A stretch of 64,000 nt of DNA from an uncultured archaeon (GTDB lineage Archaea > Thermoproteota > Bathyarchaeia > 40CM-2-53-6 > CALIRQ01). A program made the translations under genes and the position numbers. How positions within the stretch are numbered: the stretch's first letter is position 1; each line of letters begins with the position of its first letter. Where the stretch lies: the NCBI GenBank assembly GCA_938042195.1, contig CALIRQ010000019.1, forward strand, positions 1-64,000, read 5' to 3'. Under the pieces are notes generated by a model, which was given only the letters and a program-made list of their open reading frames with translations, had not been told where the DNA came from and made no database searches. Of this stretch, positions 16,413 through 25,260 are shown one piece after another.

Positions 16413-17172
16413 GAGGATAATACCGTGCTTGGATGTGAAGGACGGGAAGGTCGTGAAGGGCGTGAGGTTCGAGAACCTGAGGGTCGAGGGCGACCCGGCC
16501 GAGCTCGCGTCGTTCTATGAGGATTCATTGGCCGATGAGCTCGTCTTCTTGGATATAACGGCATCCAAGGAGAAGAGGAGGATATTGATCGATGTGGTCG
16601 AAAGGACGGCCGAGGAGCTCACCATACCGTTCACGGTGGGGGGAGGGATAGGGGATCTTGGAATGATACAGGAGTTGCTATGCGCCGGCGCCGATAAGGT
16701 TTCGCTCAATACGGCCGCTGTAAGGGATCCGGATCTCGTCAGGATCGCGTCCGATAGGTTCGGGAGCCAATGCATAGTGATAGCTATCGATGCCAAGAGG
16801 ATCGGGGGCGGATCGGGGCGGCCCCGATGGGAGGTCTACGTGGAGGGGGGGTCCAAGGGGACCGGCCTCGATGCGATAGAATGGGCCAAGAGGGTCGAGG
16901 GGCTGGGGGCCGGGGAGATCCTCCTGACCAGCATGGATCGGGATGGGACGCAATTGGGCTACGACATAGAGTTGACCAGAGCCGTTTGCGAGGCGGTGAA
17001 CGTGCCCGTCATAGCGAGCGGCGGGGCCGGCTCTCCGGAGCATATATTGGAGGTCTTCGAGAGGGGGCTGGCGGATGCCGCCTTGGCCGCCTCGATATTC
17101 CATAGGGATATCCACCCCATAAGGGAGGTCAAGGAGTTCTTGGCATCGAGGGGGATACCGGTGAGGCTGTGA
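16402..17172 (+). CDS. hisF: imidazole glycerol phosphate synthase, cyclase subunit
   Basis: TIM-barrel cyclase partner of HisH. 256 residues, the usual length. Catalytic Asp11 region [29 protein letters not shown] near residue 80, the second catalytic Asp in [14 protein letters not shown] near 175, and [11 protein letters not shown] near 203. ATG start inside the hisA 3' end. Confidence 0.97.
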   Translation: MLTKRIIPCLDVKDGKVVKGVRFENLRVEGDPAELASFYEDSLADELVFLDITASKEKRRILIDVVERTAEELTIPFTVGGGIGDLGMIQELLCAGADKVSLNTAAVRDPDLVRIASDRFGSQCIVIAIDAKRIGGGSGRPRWEVYVEGGSKGTGLDAIEWAKRVEGLGAGEILLTSMDRDGTQLGYDIELTRAVCEAVNVPVIASGGAGSPEHILEVFERGLADAALAASIFHRDIHPIREVKEFLASRGIPVRL

Positions 17173-17173
17173 A

Positions 17174-17830
17174 ATGGGCGGCGGGGCGAGGGTGGAGGGA
17201 AGGAAGGGCTTGATCGATAAGGTGAATTTCGAAAAGATGAATGGCCTAGTGCCCGTGGTTATCCGAGACTTCGATACGGGGGAGATCTTGATGCAGGCCT
17301 TCATGGATCGGGAGGCGCTAAGGCTGACCTTGGAGACGGGATTGATGCATTATTGGAGCAGGACCAAGGGCAGGATTTGGATGAAGGGCGAGGAGAGCGG
17401 AAATACGCAATCCCTCGTAAGCGCGAGGCTGGATTGCGATGGCGATGCGATCCTCTTTTCGGTTAGGCAGAGGGGCGTTTGTTGCCACACGGGCAAGAGC
17501 AGTTGCTTCCACAGGGCCCTAGTGGAGGGGCCCGAGGGCGGAGGCACGGGGGTCCTTGGGGAGGTTTTCCAAGTCATAAAAGGGAGGATAGAGGCGCCGC
17601 GGCCCGGCTCCTACGTATCCAATTTGGTATCCAAAGGGGAGGACTCGATATTGAAGAAGATAGGGGAGGAGGCGGCGGAGCTGATGATATCTGCCAAGGG
17701 GGGCGAGGGAATTGTCCACGAGGCCGCGGACCTACTATTCCACTTGATGATCCTATTGGCGTTCAAGGGAATAGGGCTCGAGAGCGTTTATGCGGAATTG
17801 GAAAGGAGGCGGAGGGGGCGGGGAGGCTAA
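17174..17830 (+). CDS. hisI: bifunctional phosphoribosyl-AMP cyclohydrolase / phosphoribosyl-ATP pyrophosphatase
   Basis: Steps 2 and 3 of histidine synthesis fused in one 218-residue HisIE protein. HisI domain, residues about 20-120: MQAFMDREAL, the GNTQ segment after GEESG near 75, LDCDGDAILFSV, and the Zn cysteines in QRGVCCHTGKSSCFH near 97-111. HisE domain, residues about 125-215: YVSNLVSKGEDSILKKIGEEAAELM and HEAADLLFHLMILL. The spacing to hisF is one base. It is the last gene of the operon; hisC is absent and must be encoded elsewhere. Confidence 0.96.
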   Translation: MGGGARVEGRKGLIDKVNFEKMNGLVPVVIRDFDTGEILMQAFMDREALRLTLETGLMHYWSRTKGRIWMKGEESGNTQSLVSARLDCDGDAILFSVRQRGVCCHTGKSSCFHRALVEGPEGGGTGVLGEVFQVIKGRIEAPRPGSYVSNLVSKGEDSILKKIGEEAAELMISAKGGEGIVHEAADLLFHLMILLAFKGIGLESVYAELERRRRGRGG

Positions 17831-17885
17831 GGGGCGAGGCCCCAAGGATCGCCTCGATCTCCCGTATCCCCGTTCCACTCGGAAA

Positions 17886-17897
17886 CTTATATAATGG
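17886..17897 (+). promoter_or_regulatory. TATA box of the HTH-ParA operon
   Basis: CTTATATAATGG, predicting a transcription start near 17918 and a leader of about 25 nt before TTG 17943. Confidence 0.55.
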
Positions 17898-17942
17898 CCG
17901 CATTTCCCCAAACATAGCAGAAGCTGGGGCGCGGCGAGCGCG

Positions 17943-18299
17943 TTGGGCAATGAGGACGCCGTAATCGGCCTGTTGAAGAAGATAAACGAGAATCTAGAGG
18001 AGCTCGGCAGGAAGCTGGATAGGATAATAGAGATTCAGGGCTCCTCGAGGACCATCGCCAAGGCCATGACGTCCGGCGAGATGCCGCTCGACGTCGATAC
18101 GCTTCTATCCCTGCCGGATCATCTGAGGAGGACGGCGATGGCCATATGCGCCTTGGGGGAGGCGACCGCCACCCAAGTGGCCGCCGAAACCTCGAGGGCG
18201 AGGGCGGCCGAGAGCGATTACCTCAACCAGCTCGTCTCGCTCGGGCTCCTGAAGAAAAGGAGGAAGGGCAGGGATGTTTACTTCTACATCGAGAGGTGA
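17943..18299 (+). CDS. small helical / winged-helix protein paired with ParA-like ATPase
   Basis: A 118-residue protein. Residues 1-40 form a short coiled coil (LLKKINENLEELGRKLDRIIEIQ). Residues about 50-118 form a winged helix-turn-helix (LPDHLRRTAMAICALGEATATQVAAETS, then a wing LLKKRRKGRDVYFYIER). It lies 6 nt before a ParA/MinD-family ATPase, with its own promoter. A coiled-coil/HTH protein beside a ParA ATPase is the arrangement of partition or positioning modules, but a plain transcription factor is equally compatible. Confidence 0.7.
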   Translation: MGNEDAVIGLLKKINENLEELGRKLDRIIEIQGSSRTIAKAMTSGEMPLDVDTLLSLPDHLRRTAMAICALGEATATQVAAETSRARAAESDYLNQLVSLGLLKKRRKGRDVYFYIER

Positions 18300-18305
18300 A
18301 GGGCG

Positions 18306-19070
18306 GTGAAGGCCATCTCGCTCCACTCCTATAAGGGCGGCACGGGCAAGACCTCGATAGCCGCAAACCTGGCGGCGATATACGCCCGCCTAGGGCACAA
18401 GGTCTGCCTCCTCGATTACGATTTCAGGGCCCCGAGCCTGAGCGTCCTCTTCAAGCCGAACCCGAGGTTTTGGTTGAACGACTACCTGAACGGCCGATGC
18501 GAAGTTGAGGAGGCCTTGGTGGACGTTGGGAAGGGGTTGGGCCTAAGGGGCGCGATCTTCGCCGGGTTCGCCGATCCGAGCACGAAGGCCATCAGGGATA
18601 TGATGACGAAGGATAGGGCTTGGGAGATGGGGGCCCTGCATAGGACCCTCTCGGCCAAGAGGGCCGTGCAAAGGGCCCTGGGGGCGGATTACCTAATATT
18701 CGATACGAGCCCGGGCATACATTATTCATCGGTCAACGCCCTAGCTAGCTCCGATGCGATAGCCCTCGTCATGAAGGGGGATGATTTCGATATCGAGGGG
18801 ACGAAGGAGATGGTGCAAGGGATATATGAGGTCCTCGGTAGGAAGGCGGGGATAATCATGAACAAAATACCGATGGGCCTGATCGGCGAGGGCGAGGAGG
18901 GGTTCGCCAAGGGGATCGAGGATGCGCTCAGGATACCGGTTCTCGGGGTGATACGCTGTTATTGCGAGTTGATGGCCATGGGAGGGCGATCGATATACGC
19001 GCTCGATCGCCCGGATCATCCCTTCTCGAAGGCCCTCGAGGGGCTATCGAAGAGGATAGCCGAGATGTGA
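18306..19070 (+). CDS. ParA/MinD-family P-loop ATPase
   Basis: 254 residues. The deviant Walker A motif KGGTGKTS at residues about 10-17 with the signature lysine, followed by VCLLDYDFRAPSLSVLF (Walker A-prime) near 36, and YLIFDTSPG (Walker B region) near 138. The adenine-side MNKIP is near 183. Unlike MinD, no C-terminal amphipathic helix is obvious. Role inferred: dynamic positioning of DNA or a protein cargo, together with the upstream HTH protein. GTG start with 6-nt spacing. Confidence 0.82.
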   Translation: MKAISLHSYKGGTGKTSIAANLAAIYARLGHKVCLLDYDFRAPSLSVLFKPNPRFWLNDYLNGRCEVEEALVDVGKGLGLRGAIFAGFADPSTKAIRDMMTKDRAWEMGALHRTLSAKRAVQRALGADYLIFDTSPGIHYSSVNALASSDAIALVMKGDDFDIEGTKEMVQGIYEVLGRKAGIIMNKIPMGLIGEGEEGFAKGIEDALRIPVLGVIRCYCELMAMGGRSIYALDRPDHPFSKALEGLSKRIAEM

Positions 19071-19086
19071 GCCCAAAGGGCTTGCC

Positions 19087-20058
19087 TCATCCCCTCCCAA
19101 GCTTCCTCTCGTATTCATCCCTCAGCCTTTGATACTCGGAGTCGGTTATCCTCCCGAGGGCCTTAAGCTCCTCGAGCCTCGCAAGCGCCCTAGCCGCCGC
19201 CAGATACTCCCAATCGGGCTTCCCCGCCCGGGCGATCCTGGCCCGCTTCCTCCTGAGGGCCATATAAGCGCCCAGCAGGGCCAAGATCGCCGCCAGCGCT
19301 GCCAAGGCCGCGCCGGGGGTCCGCCACCACGCCTCCTTCACGACCAAGCTCAGCGCCGCGGCCCTGACGATCCCGCCCCCCGATGCCATCGCCGTTATAT
19401 TATACCTACCCGCGGGCGCGTTCGCTGAGCAAATGATCACCAAGAGGACCGAAGAGGGGGGCTGGGCTGGGTTCCTGCTGAACATGAAGGAAACGCCTTC
19501 GGGCAAGCCCTGCAGGCTTAACTCCACGAGGGAGTCGAAGCCATGGAGTGGTTCGATCGAGATCGCGACCTCGGAGGAGCCCCCCTGCTGGACCTCCAAG
19601 ACGGTTGGGCGGGCGGATAACCTGAAATCCGGCTTGAATATGCCGAAGGTGAGCTGAGCCCTCGCCTCCCCGAACCCGATCTTCTCGGCCAATAGATATA
19701 CGGTATAGTTCCCCGATGCGTACTCGCCCCTGAGAGCGAACTCATCCTCGTAGGCCCCATCGGCGCCGGTGAAGAGAAGGGCTATGTGGACCGTGGAGCC
19801 CCTCGGATCCTTCACTTGGAGCGAAACGGAGGCGCTCGGGACGGCCATGCCCCGGAGGGTGGTCACCCTCCCCCTTATCCTAACGATGTGGAGGCCGGAG
19901 CGCAGCTCCGCCTCCGCCGAAAGGGAGGCTTGGATCCCTTGGGCCGAGGCCGGCTCGAGGATTGGGTAAAGGACCAGGGCGGCTATCAGGGCGAGGGCGA
20001 TCGTTCTCCGCAAGCGCCGAGCACCATCCCCCGGCCCTTCTATGGCCGGAGGTTCCAT
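19087..20058 (-). CDS. secreted, membrane-anchored Ig-like protein with SHOCT-like tail
   Basis: 323 residues of unknown function. A hydrophobic signal sequence (TIALALIAALVLYPILEPASA, residues about 19-40) is followed by two beta-rich extracellular domains: an Ig/carboxypeptidase-regulatory-like domain (about 50-145) and an NPCBM/NEW3-like domain (about 150-240; EVQQGGSSEVAISIEPLHG, GLPEGVSFMFS). A transmembrane helix (about 247-268) and a cytoplasmic basic tail end in a short SHOCT-like helical pair (LARLEELKALGRITDSEYQ). ATG 20058 is about 22 nt from a TATA-like TTTTTTAA, so the mRNA is leaderless. Confidence 0.7.
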   Translation of the reverse strand: MEPPAIEGPGDGARRLRRTIALALIAALVLYPILEPASAQGIQASLSAEAELRSGLHIVRIRGRVTTLRGMAVPSASVSLQVKDPRGSTVHIALLFTGADGAYEDEFALRGEYASGNYTVYLLAEKIGFGEARAQLTFGIFKPDFRLSARPTVLEVQQGGSSEVAISIEPLHGFDSLVELSLQGLPEGVSFMFSRNPAQPPSSVLLVIICSANAPAGRYNITAMASGGGIVRAAALSLVVKEAWWRTPGAALAALAAILALLGAYMALRRKRARIARAGKPDWEYLAAARALARLEELKALGRITDSEYQRLRDEYERKLGRG

Positions 20059-20175
20059 TTCGCTTTCGCGGCTGGGTTAAAAAAGATGCGCCGAGGTGGG
20101 AGAGGGATTTTTTAAATAGCGACCGTTTTCGCAACGATTACCTCCATCGCTCGACTGGCTCTTGGGGGTTGGATA

Positions 20176-21110
20176 TTCACGAGGATAGGCGTGATGTCCA
20201 CCCCTCATGAGAGCACGCCCTCAAGGAGATACGGCGGAGTCGAGAGGGTCCTCCACTACTTGGTCCGAGGGGCTCGTGGAGGGGGATGAGGTCATCCTCT
20301 TCGCCACGGGGGACTCATTTGGAGCGCGCGCTATCCGAGCTCAAGGACCATGGGGTGGACCTCATACATAATCATTGTAACGGGAGGGGGCATGAGGTTA
20401 CTTGAGCGGACATCGCGCGAGGTCCCCCTCCTACGACCCTACAGGGAATCTTTCGCCGAAGGCAGTGGAGCGCCGCGTTCAGAGGCCTGCATTCGCGGCC
20501 ATAAGCGATAGGCAGATGGCACTCCACCCCTTCCTCAGATTCGTCGGAGAGTACAATGGCATCGAGGCTTCGGAATATCACTTCAGGGAGGATAAGGAAG
20601 ATTACCTCCTTTATGTCGGAGTCATGGCCCCGCATAAGGGACCCCACATAGCGATAGATGTGGCGAAGAGCGCGGGGGCAAAGCCGGTCCTAGCGGGGAA
20701 AGTTGAGGCTATCTATTGGGATTATTATTTCGAGAAATGTATCAAGCCTCATCTTGGGGGGCGTAAAGTTCCTCGGGAAGGTTTAGCGAGGCCGAGGATA
20801 GGGCGCTAATGGGAAGGGCCAAATGCGTACTTTTCACATCGATCTACGAGGAGCCCTTCGGCTTGGTCATGGCAGAGGCAATGGCCTGCGGCACACCGGT
20901 AGTCGGCTTCGGGAAGGAAGCGGTTCCGGAGGTGATCGCCGGCAGGGTCTCGGGCTATGTCGTGAATAGCCTCCGCGCCATGCGCAAAGCCGTAAGAGAG
21001 TGGAGTCGATAGAGCCTAAAGCTTGCAGGGGCCATGTGGAGAGAGGATTCAATGCGGAGAGAATTGTTGAGGAGTATCTTGGGCCGTATAGGGCATTATT
21101 GCGCGAGCCC
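20176..21110 (+). pseudogene. GT4-family glycosyltransferase, decayed
   Basis: Pieces of one family-4 glycosyltransferase lie in order in three frames. First RIGVMSTP..RRYGGVERVLHYLVRG from about 20184, then after a +1 shift near 20275 LVEGDEVILFATGDS, then after another shift near 20315 LERALSELKDHGVDLIHNHC. A further segment, YLLYVGVMAPHKGPHIAIDVAK, lies at about 20607. After a break near 20800 comes the donor-site motif EEPFGLVMAEAMACGTPVVGF (20850-20910), and after another near 21000 the C-terminal RIVEEYLGPYRALL. At least four frame breaks exclude a functional product. Neighbouring genes are intact, so general sequencing error is unlikely. A TATA-like TTTTTTAAATAG at about 20108 probably was its promoter. 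Confidence 0.8.
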
Positions 21111-21223
21111 CTTCCGAGCCTCGAGGCAAGCGGCAGGGCCCTTGGGGCGGAGATGTCAGCCAAGCCCCAGCGGGCCTATCCGATGGAGGGGCCAAAAGGC
21201 CCGGGGTCCGGTTCAGCGCGCCC

Positions 21224-22774
21224 TTAGCTGAAAAGCCTATCAATCCTCTCCTTAGGCGGCTTGGGCGTCAGGAGGCTGACGAGGAAGTATAGGGCGCCGC
21301 AACCGATGAACGTGGCCAGTTGCCAATACCCCCATCCCCAAGCATTGATCGTATATACGTAATAGCCCCCCAAGGCGCACATCGCCATGCCGTACGCTAT
21401 GCAAGCCATCGCCCCGTACTTGGTTGCCCCCTTCCAATAGAAGGAGACCGCGACGACGAAGAAGAATATGCTCCCCAGCCCGACGGCCGCCCCGGCCATC
21501 AAATAGGCCAATAAGGGCGGCGGGCGCGCGATGGCCCAATAAAGCGGTATGAGGGCGAAGATGGGTATCAGGATCCTCGTCAGCGCCAGCAGGGTCCCCT
21601 TGCTCGCCTTGGGCATATAAATGCCCAGGATGTCCTTCGCAACGTTGCCCGCCATCACCATAACCATCGCGGCGAGCGTCGACAGCGAGGCGGCGAAGAC
21701 CGCCACCAAGTAGAGCGTCGAGAGCGGTACGCCCCCGATGACCATCGCCAGTAGCGGGGCCGCCGCGTCCCTGCCCAAGCCGCTCGGCATCCCGGGGATG
21801 CCGGCCAGCCTCGGCCCGAAATGGGCCCTAGCAGCCAATCCGACTATAAGGTTCGCCCATGGGACGGATCCGCCGATGGCTATAACGGCCATCATTATGG
21901 CGAAATCCCTCTTGGTGAACTTCCTCATCCCGAGGAACCTGGCGACGTTGTGGGGGAAACCTATGGCCATCGTGAAGAACATTATGGCCGTGGCCAATAC
22001 GCCGACCCAATCGGCGGCGAACTGCGCGGCCGGGACCCCGGATAGCTTAGGGTTTACTAGGCCAACCAGCTCCGGGGCCTGCGCCGCCAATCGGGCGTTC
22101 AGGGCCTCGGGGCCGCCCGCGAAGGCGAGGGAGGCTATGCCCAAGGCGAAGCACCCAATCGTCAGCAAAAGGCCCTGAAGGGCCAACGTCCATTGGGTCC
22201 CGGTATAACCCCCGAAGGCCAAATAGATGAAGGCCACGAAGGCGCTCAGGAGCATGCAGACCTCCCAAGGATAGCCCGTTATGGCGTACCAAGCGGTCGC
22301 GCCCGCGGTGTACTGGCCCACGGAATATACCATCAGCAATATTATCATGGCCGCCGCGGCCATGGCTTGGGTCAGCTTGCTATCGAACCTTATGCCTATT
22401 ACGTCGGGCACGGTCGCGGCCCCGAATTTGGCCGAGTAGGCCCTCATCTTAGGGCCCGTTATGAGGGCCGCCGGCGCCAAGCCGAGGAGCGTCCAAACGC
22501 CGGCCAGCCACATCCCGGGCCATCCGAACCAATAGGTGATGCCCATGAGCCCCAAGGAGGCCCAGCCGCTCATCCACGTCGCGCAGAGGGCCAAGCCCGT
22601 TATGACGGGCCCTATATCCCTCCCGCCTACCAGGAAGAGCTCGAAGCTCGAGGAGCGCTTCTTGGCCATGAAGCCGAGCAGTATGCAGGCGATCAAGAAG
22701 CCCGCTAGGGCGAGGGCCCCGCTCACGAAGTACTCGGGCGTGGGCTTCGGCGGATCGGGCCAGCTGGGCGCCAT
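21224..22774 (-). CDS. sodium:solute symporter (SSS) family transporter
   Basis: A 516-residue inner-membrane protein with about 13 predicted transmembrane helices, the SSS (LeuT-fold) arrangement. Recognisable parts are FLVGGRDIGP after TM1, ATWMSGWASLGLMG near residue 65, GGYTGTQWTLALQGLLL near 195, and GFPHNVARFLGM near 275. The substrate cannot be fixed; monocarboxylate/acetate- or amino-acid-type members look alike at this level. It lies 4 nt after a tiny membrane-protein gene, so the two are an operon. Confidence 0.9.
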   Translation of the reverse strand: MAPSWPDPPKPTPEYFVSGALALAGFLIACILLGFMAKKRSSSFELFLVGGRDIGPVITGLALCATWMSGWASLGLMGITYWFGWPGMWLAGVWTLLGLAPAALITGPKMRAYSAKFGAATVPDVIGIRFDSKLTQAMAAAAMIILLMVYSVGQYTAGATAWYAITGYPWEVCMLLSAFVAFIYLAFGGYTGTQWTLALQGLLLTIGCFALGIASLAFAGGPEALNARLAAQAPELVGLVNPKLSGVPAAQFAADWVGVLATAIMFFTMAIGFPHNVARFLGMRKFTKRDFAIMMAVIAIGGSVPWANLIVGLAARAHFGPRLAGIPGMPSGLGRDAAAPLLAMVIGGVPLSTLYLVAVFAASLSTLAAMVMVMAGNVAKDILGIYMPKASKGTLLALTRILIPIFALIPLYWAIARPPPLLAYLMAGAAVGLGSIFFFVVAVSFYWKGATKYGAMACIAYGMAMCALGGYYVYTINAWGWGYWQLATFIGCGALYFLVSLLTPKPPKERIDRLFS

Positions 22775-22778
22775 GGCA

Positions 22779-22883
22779 TCATTCCCCCCAATGCCTCAAC
22801 CTCAACCAGGTCCCGATTAGGACCAGTAGGAGGCTACCAATAATGACCGCCATCAGGGCAGTCCAAGCGCTCGGCTCAGCCAT
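22779..22883 (-). CDS. 34-aa symporter accessory membrane protein
   Basis: ATG at 22883 encodes MAEPSAWTALMAVIIGSL followed by LLVLIGTWLRLRHWGE and TGA: one transmembrane helix with a basic C-terminus. It ends 4 nt before the SSS symporter start. Very small single-helix proteins are found beside SSS symporters in archaea and bacteria, so it is probably a subunit or stabiliser of the transporter. Supported by tight linkage, length and topology. Confidence 0.65.
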   Translation of the reverse strand: MAEPSAWTALMAVIIGSLLLVLIGTWLRLRHWGE

Positions 22884-23193
22884 GCCAACAACACCCCCAT
22901 CCTAGCCCGGGCATGGAGCGGGCCGAAGATCCGGTGTCGTTTTGAAGCCGTTCCAAAAGCCGCACCTCCGCCGTTCAGCGCGGGGGTGGGCTCAGCGGAA
23001 GAAGAACGCCGAGCCGAAGGGAGCTATCCCGAACCCCACGCCTCGCGGCAACTTTAATCGAATTGTGCGAGGACCTGTCGATATATAAAACTTGTGCCCT
23101 CGAATGGCAGGGCATGGGAGCCATTAGATTGCCTCCAACCGCCTCTGGGGGCCGAGCGATAGCCCATTGCCAATAATTGGCAATGGATCCATT
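22884..23193. other. intergenic region with symporter promoter
   Basis: No gene seen in these 310 bases. A minus-strand TATA box TTTTATATATC lies at 23080-23090, and a second weaker CGATTAAAGT near 23051-23060. Transcription from them would give the symporter operon an unusually long leader (roughly 145-175 nt), which could hold a regulatory RNA element, although I see no known riboswitch core. The TATA is nearly symmetrical, so plus-strand use cannot be excluded. Confidence 0.45.
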
Positions 23194-23547
23194 TCACTTG
23201 AGGATCGCCCTGATCGGCCTCAATACCCTCTTCAGGGGATCCAGCATCAAGCCGAATATCTCCAAGGTCACGGTGCCCAGCAGATCCTCATCCTCGGGTT
23301 CGCCCAAGATTACCGGGCTGTGGTATTCCCCGTGGGGCGGGAGCTCTATGATCGCTTCGGAGAGCCGGCGGGATATCGCGGAGCCGTCGGCTAGGATCAG
23401 CTCAACGGTCCTTTTCGGCTCCAAGCCCAAGCGCTCCCATAGGCCGCGCCGGAGGACCGTATAGGTGGCGCCCGAATCGACGAGGAATTTAACCCTCTCC
23501 TCCCTTCCCCTCCACTTCACGAGGCCCTCTATGTAAACAATGCCCAC
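23194..23547 (-). CDS. retropepsin-like (clan AA) aspartic protease
   Basis: A 117-residue single-domain protein with the aspartic-protease active-site motif FLVDSGATYTVL (residues about 22-33) and the downstream hydrophobic-Gly pattern DLLGTVTLEIFGLMLDP, the second signature of retroviral-type proteases. Such domains act as dimers. No signal peptide. GTG start about 27 nt from the TATA centre (TTTATTTA at 23574-23581), so the mRNA is leaderless. The physiological substrate is unknown. Confidence 0.78.
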   Translation of the reverse strand: MGIVYIEGLVKWRGREERVKFLVDSGATYTVLRRGLWERLGLEPKRTVELILADGSAISRRLSEAIIELPPHGEYHSPVILGEPEDEDLLGTVTLEIFGLMLDPLKRVLRPIRAILK

Positions 23548-23605
23548 AAGGGATTCGCATCCGAATTTGGTAAATAAACCTTTTCAGTTTTTCCGAACCA
23601 AGGCC

Positions 23606-24870
23606 TCAATTGGCGCCCCGGGGCGATGGCAACGTCGATCCGGCGTAGGGCATGAGTATTATCGAGGCATCGCTCCCATGCGCATCGAGGGCCGCCCGGA
23701 GGGCCTCTTCGATCGAGCTCGCAGATTCCAAGAGGCCCTTTCCCCCGAGGTCCTCCGAGATCATCCTCCGGAGTCCCGGGCCAGAGACGGCGACGATTCT
23801 CGCGCGCTTTGCGAGCCGAGCTATCGCGAAGGCCTTATGGCCGCCGAGGGCGAATCCCTCCCTCAGCCTCTCGATTATGTCGTCCGGACAGGAGGCCTCC
23901 ATAATCCATTCCTCGAAGGTTTCATCCCCCAATCCCTCGGGGCACTCCGCTAATAGTATGATCGTCCCCCCATCCTTAACGGCGTATAAGGCATTATCCA
24001 AGGCCTTCTGGGATTTGTAGAGGTTTATGTCCTTCGGGAAGCCCCCGGCCGAGGCTATCACTATATCGGCCCTCCGATCTATCGGGACCTTATACATGAG
24101 GTCGTTTGTTTTAACCGCCGCCCTATGGGCCTTGAAGTCCCCGGCCACTGCTTGGACGATGCCCTTATCCTCATTGAGGACCACATTGAGTATATAATCC
24201 ATGCCCGCGATCCTAGCGCCCTCTTCGATATCATCCCTGACCGGGTTCCCCTCCACGACTCCAGGCTCGGCCCTTGGGAGCGTCATCATGGAGTGATTTT
24301 GCTGTATGGTATCGAAGGATGAAACGCCCGGCAGAAGAGATTTCCCCCCTCCGCTATATCCCGCGAAATAATGTATGTCCACATTAGCTATACCTATCTT
24401 GAAGTCGCAATCGAGAGCTCGCTTGTTTATCGAAACATCCGTACCGCGCCTCGTCCTCCCAACGTATTCTAAATTCGCCTTGTCCTTCGAATCGTGGTTC
24501 ACGACCTTCCTGCCCAGGATCCCCGGGCCGATCAGTTTGTTCATATCCTCGGCCGTTTGTTTCCTATGCATCCCATTTGCAAAAAATATCGTCATATCCA
24601 CATCTCCAACCCCGGCCCCGTTCAGCTCATCGATGACGTGGGGCAGGATTTTATGGCTCGGACAGGGCCTAGTTATATCGCTGACCAAGAGGGCGACCCT
24701 CATGCCCCTCCGGACGAGGTCCCTCAGCTTCCCATGGCCGATGGGCCGTTCGAGCGCGCCCCTCACCTCTTCCGCCTCGCTTTTGGCCGGGAGCTCGGGC
24801 TTGAGTATTGAAATGAGGTCCCTCTTTGGGGATTTAACTCCCCTCTCCCATATTTTAGCCTGACCCTCAC
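23606..24870 (-). CDS. LarA-like nickel-pincer racemase family protein, frame broken near the N-terminus
   Basis: Homologue of lactate racemase LarA. Motifs: VSDITRPCPSHK, NGMHRKQTAED (catalytic His region) and HYFAGYSGGGKSLLPG (His/Lys that bind the pyridinium-nickel cofactor). The long frame opens at GTG 24766, but family-like sequence continues upstream in it (DLISILKPELP), with no usable start. A second frame, GTG 24870, encodes VRVRLKYGRGEL, the normal LarA N-terminus. The break lies at about 24825-24845. Causes: a 1-nt indel (real or sequencing) or, less likely, a 19-nt BHB-type intron. Substrate may be a 2-hydroxy acid other than lactate. Confidence 0.75.
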
Positions 24871-25260
24871 CCCATCTCTCCCTCGCTCGCGTATGTGCAG
24901 GTGAAATTTTAAACGATATTTTTGAGAAACCAGCACCCCAGCTGGATTAGAGAGCGCCTCCCGAGGAAGGGACGCTCGTGCTTGGGATGGACCTCGCGTT
25001 GGGATAGATTATAGATGCGCCGAACATTGTCATTTGAGTTTGGGTTTCTCCCCGCCCGCCTCGGGGACGCGATTTTTTATGAATTACCTAGTACGGCTGG
25101 GGCAACGCGCCCTTCGCCTCGCGTTCATCGACCATCGCATGGGCGATTTTCCCCTTGGCTTATGGGGGCGGGAAGGTTTTCAATAGAACGATTTCCAAAT
25201 CATGGGGCATCTTTCGGATGGGCCATTCCAGCTTCGGCCATCCCAATGGGGCCGGGTAGG
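24871..25260. other. intergenic region upstream of larA
   Basis: Contains the larA TATA box (minus strand, CGTTTAAAATTTC at about 24903-24915). The remaining 340 bases show no credible gene, tRNA or repeat; a short tRNA D-arm-like stretch near 24940 has no matching acceptor or T arm. Confidence 0.4.

Noticed and set aside
20176-21110. Frame breaks in the glycosyltransferase as spliced introns
   Set aside because: The shifts are single-base changes without inserts or bulge-helix-bulge structures.
24925-25000. tRNA-like D-arm (AGCTGGATTAGAG) in the larA upstream gap
   Set aside because: No anticodon arm, T arm or acceptor stem can be built around it, even allowing introns.
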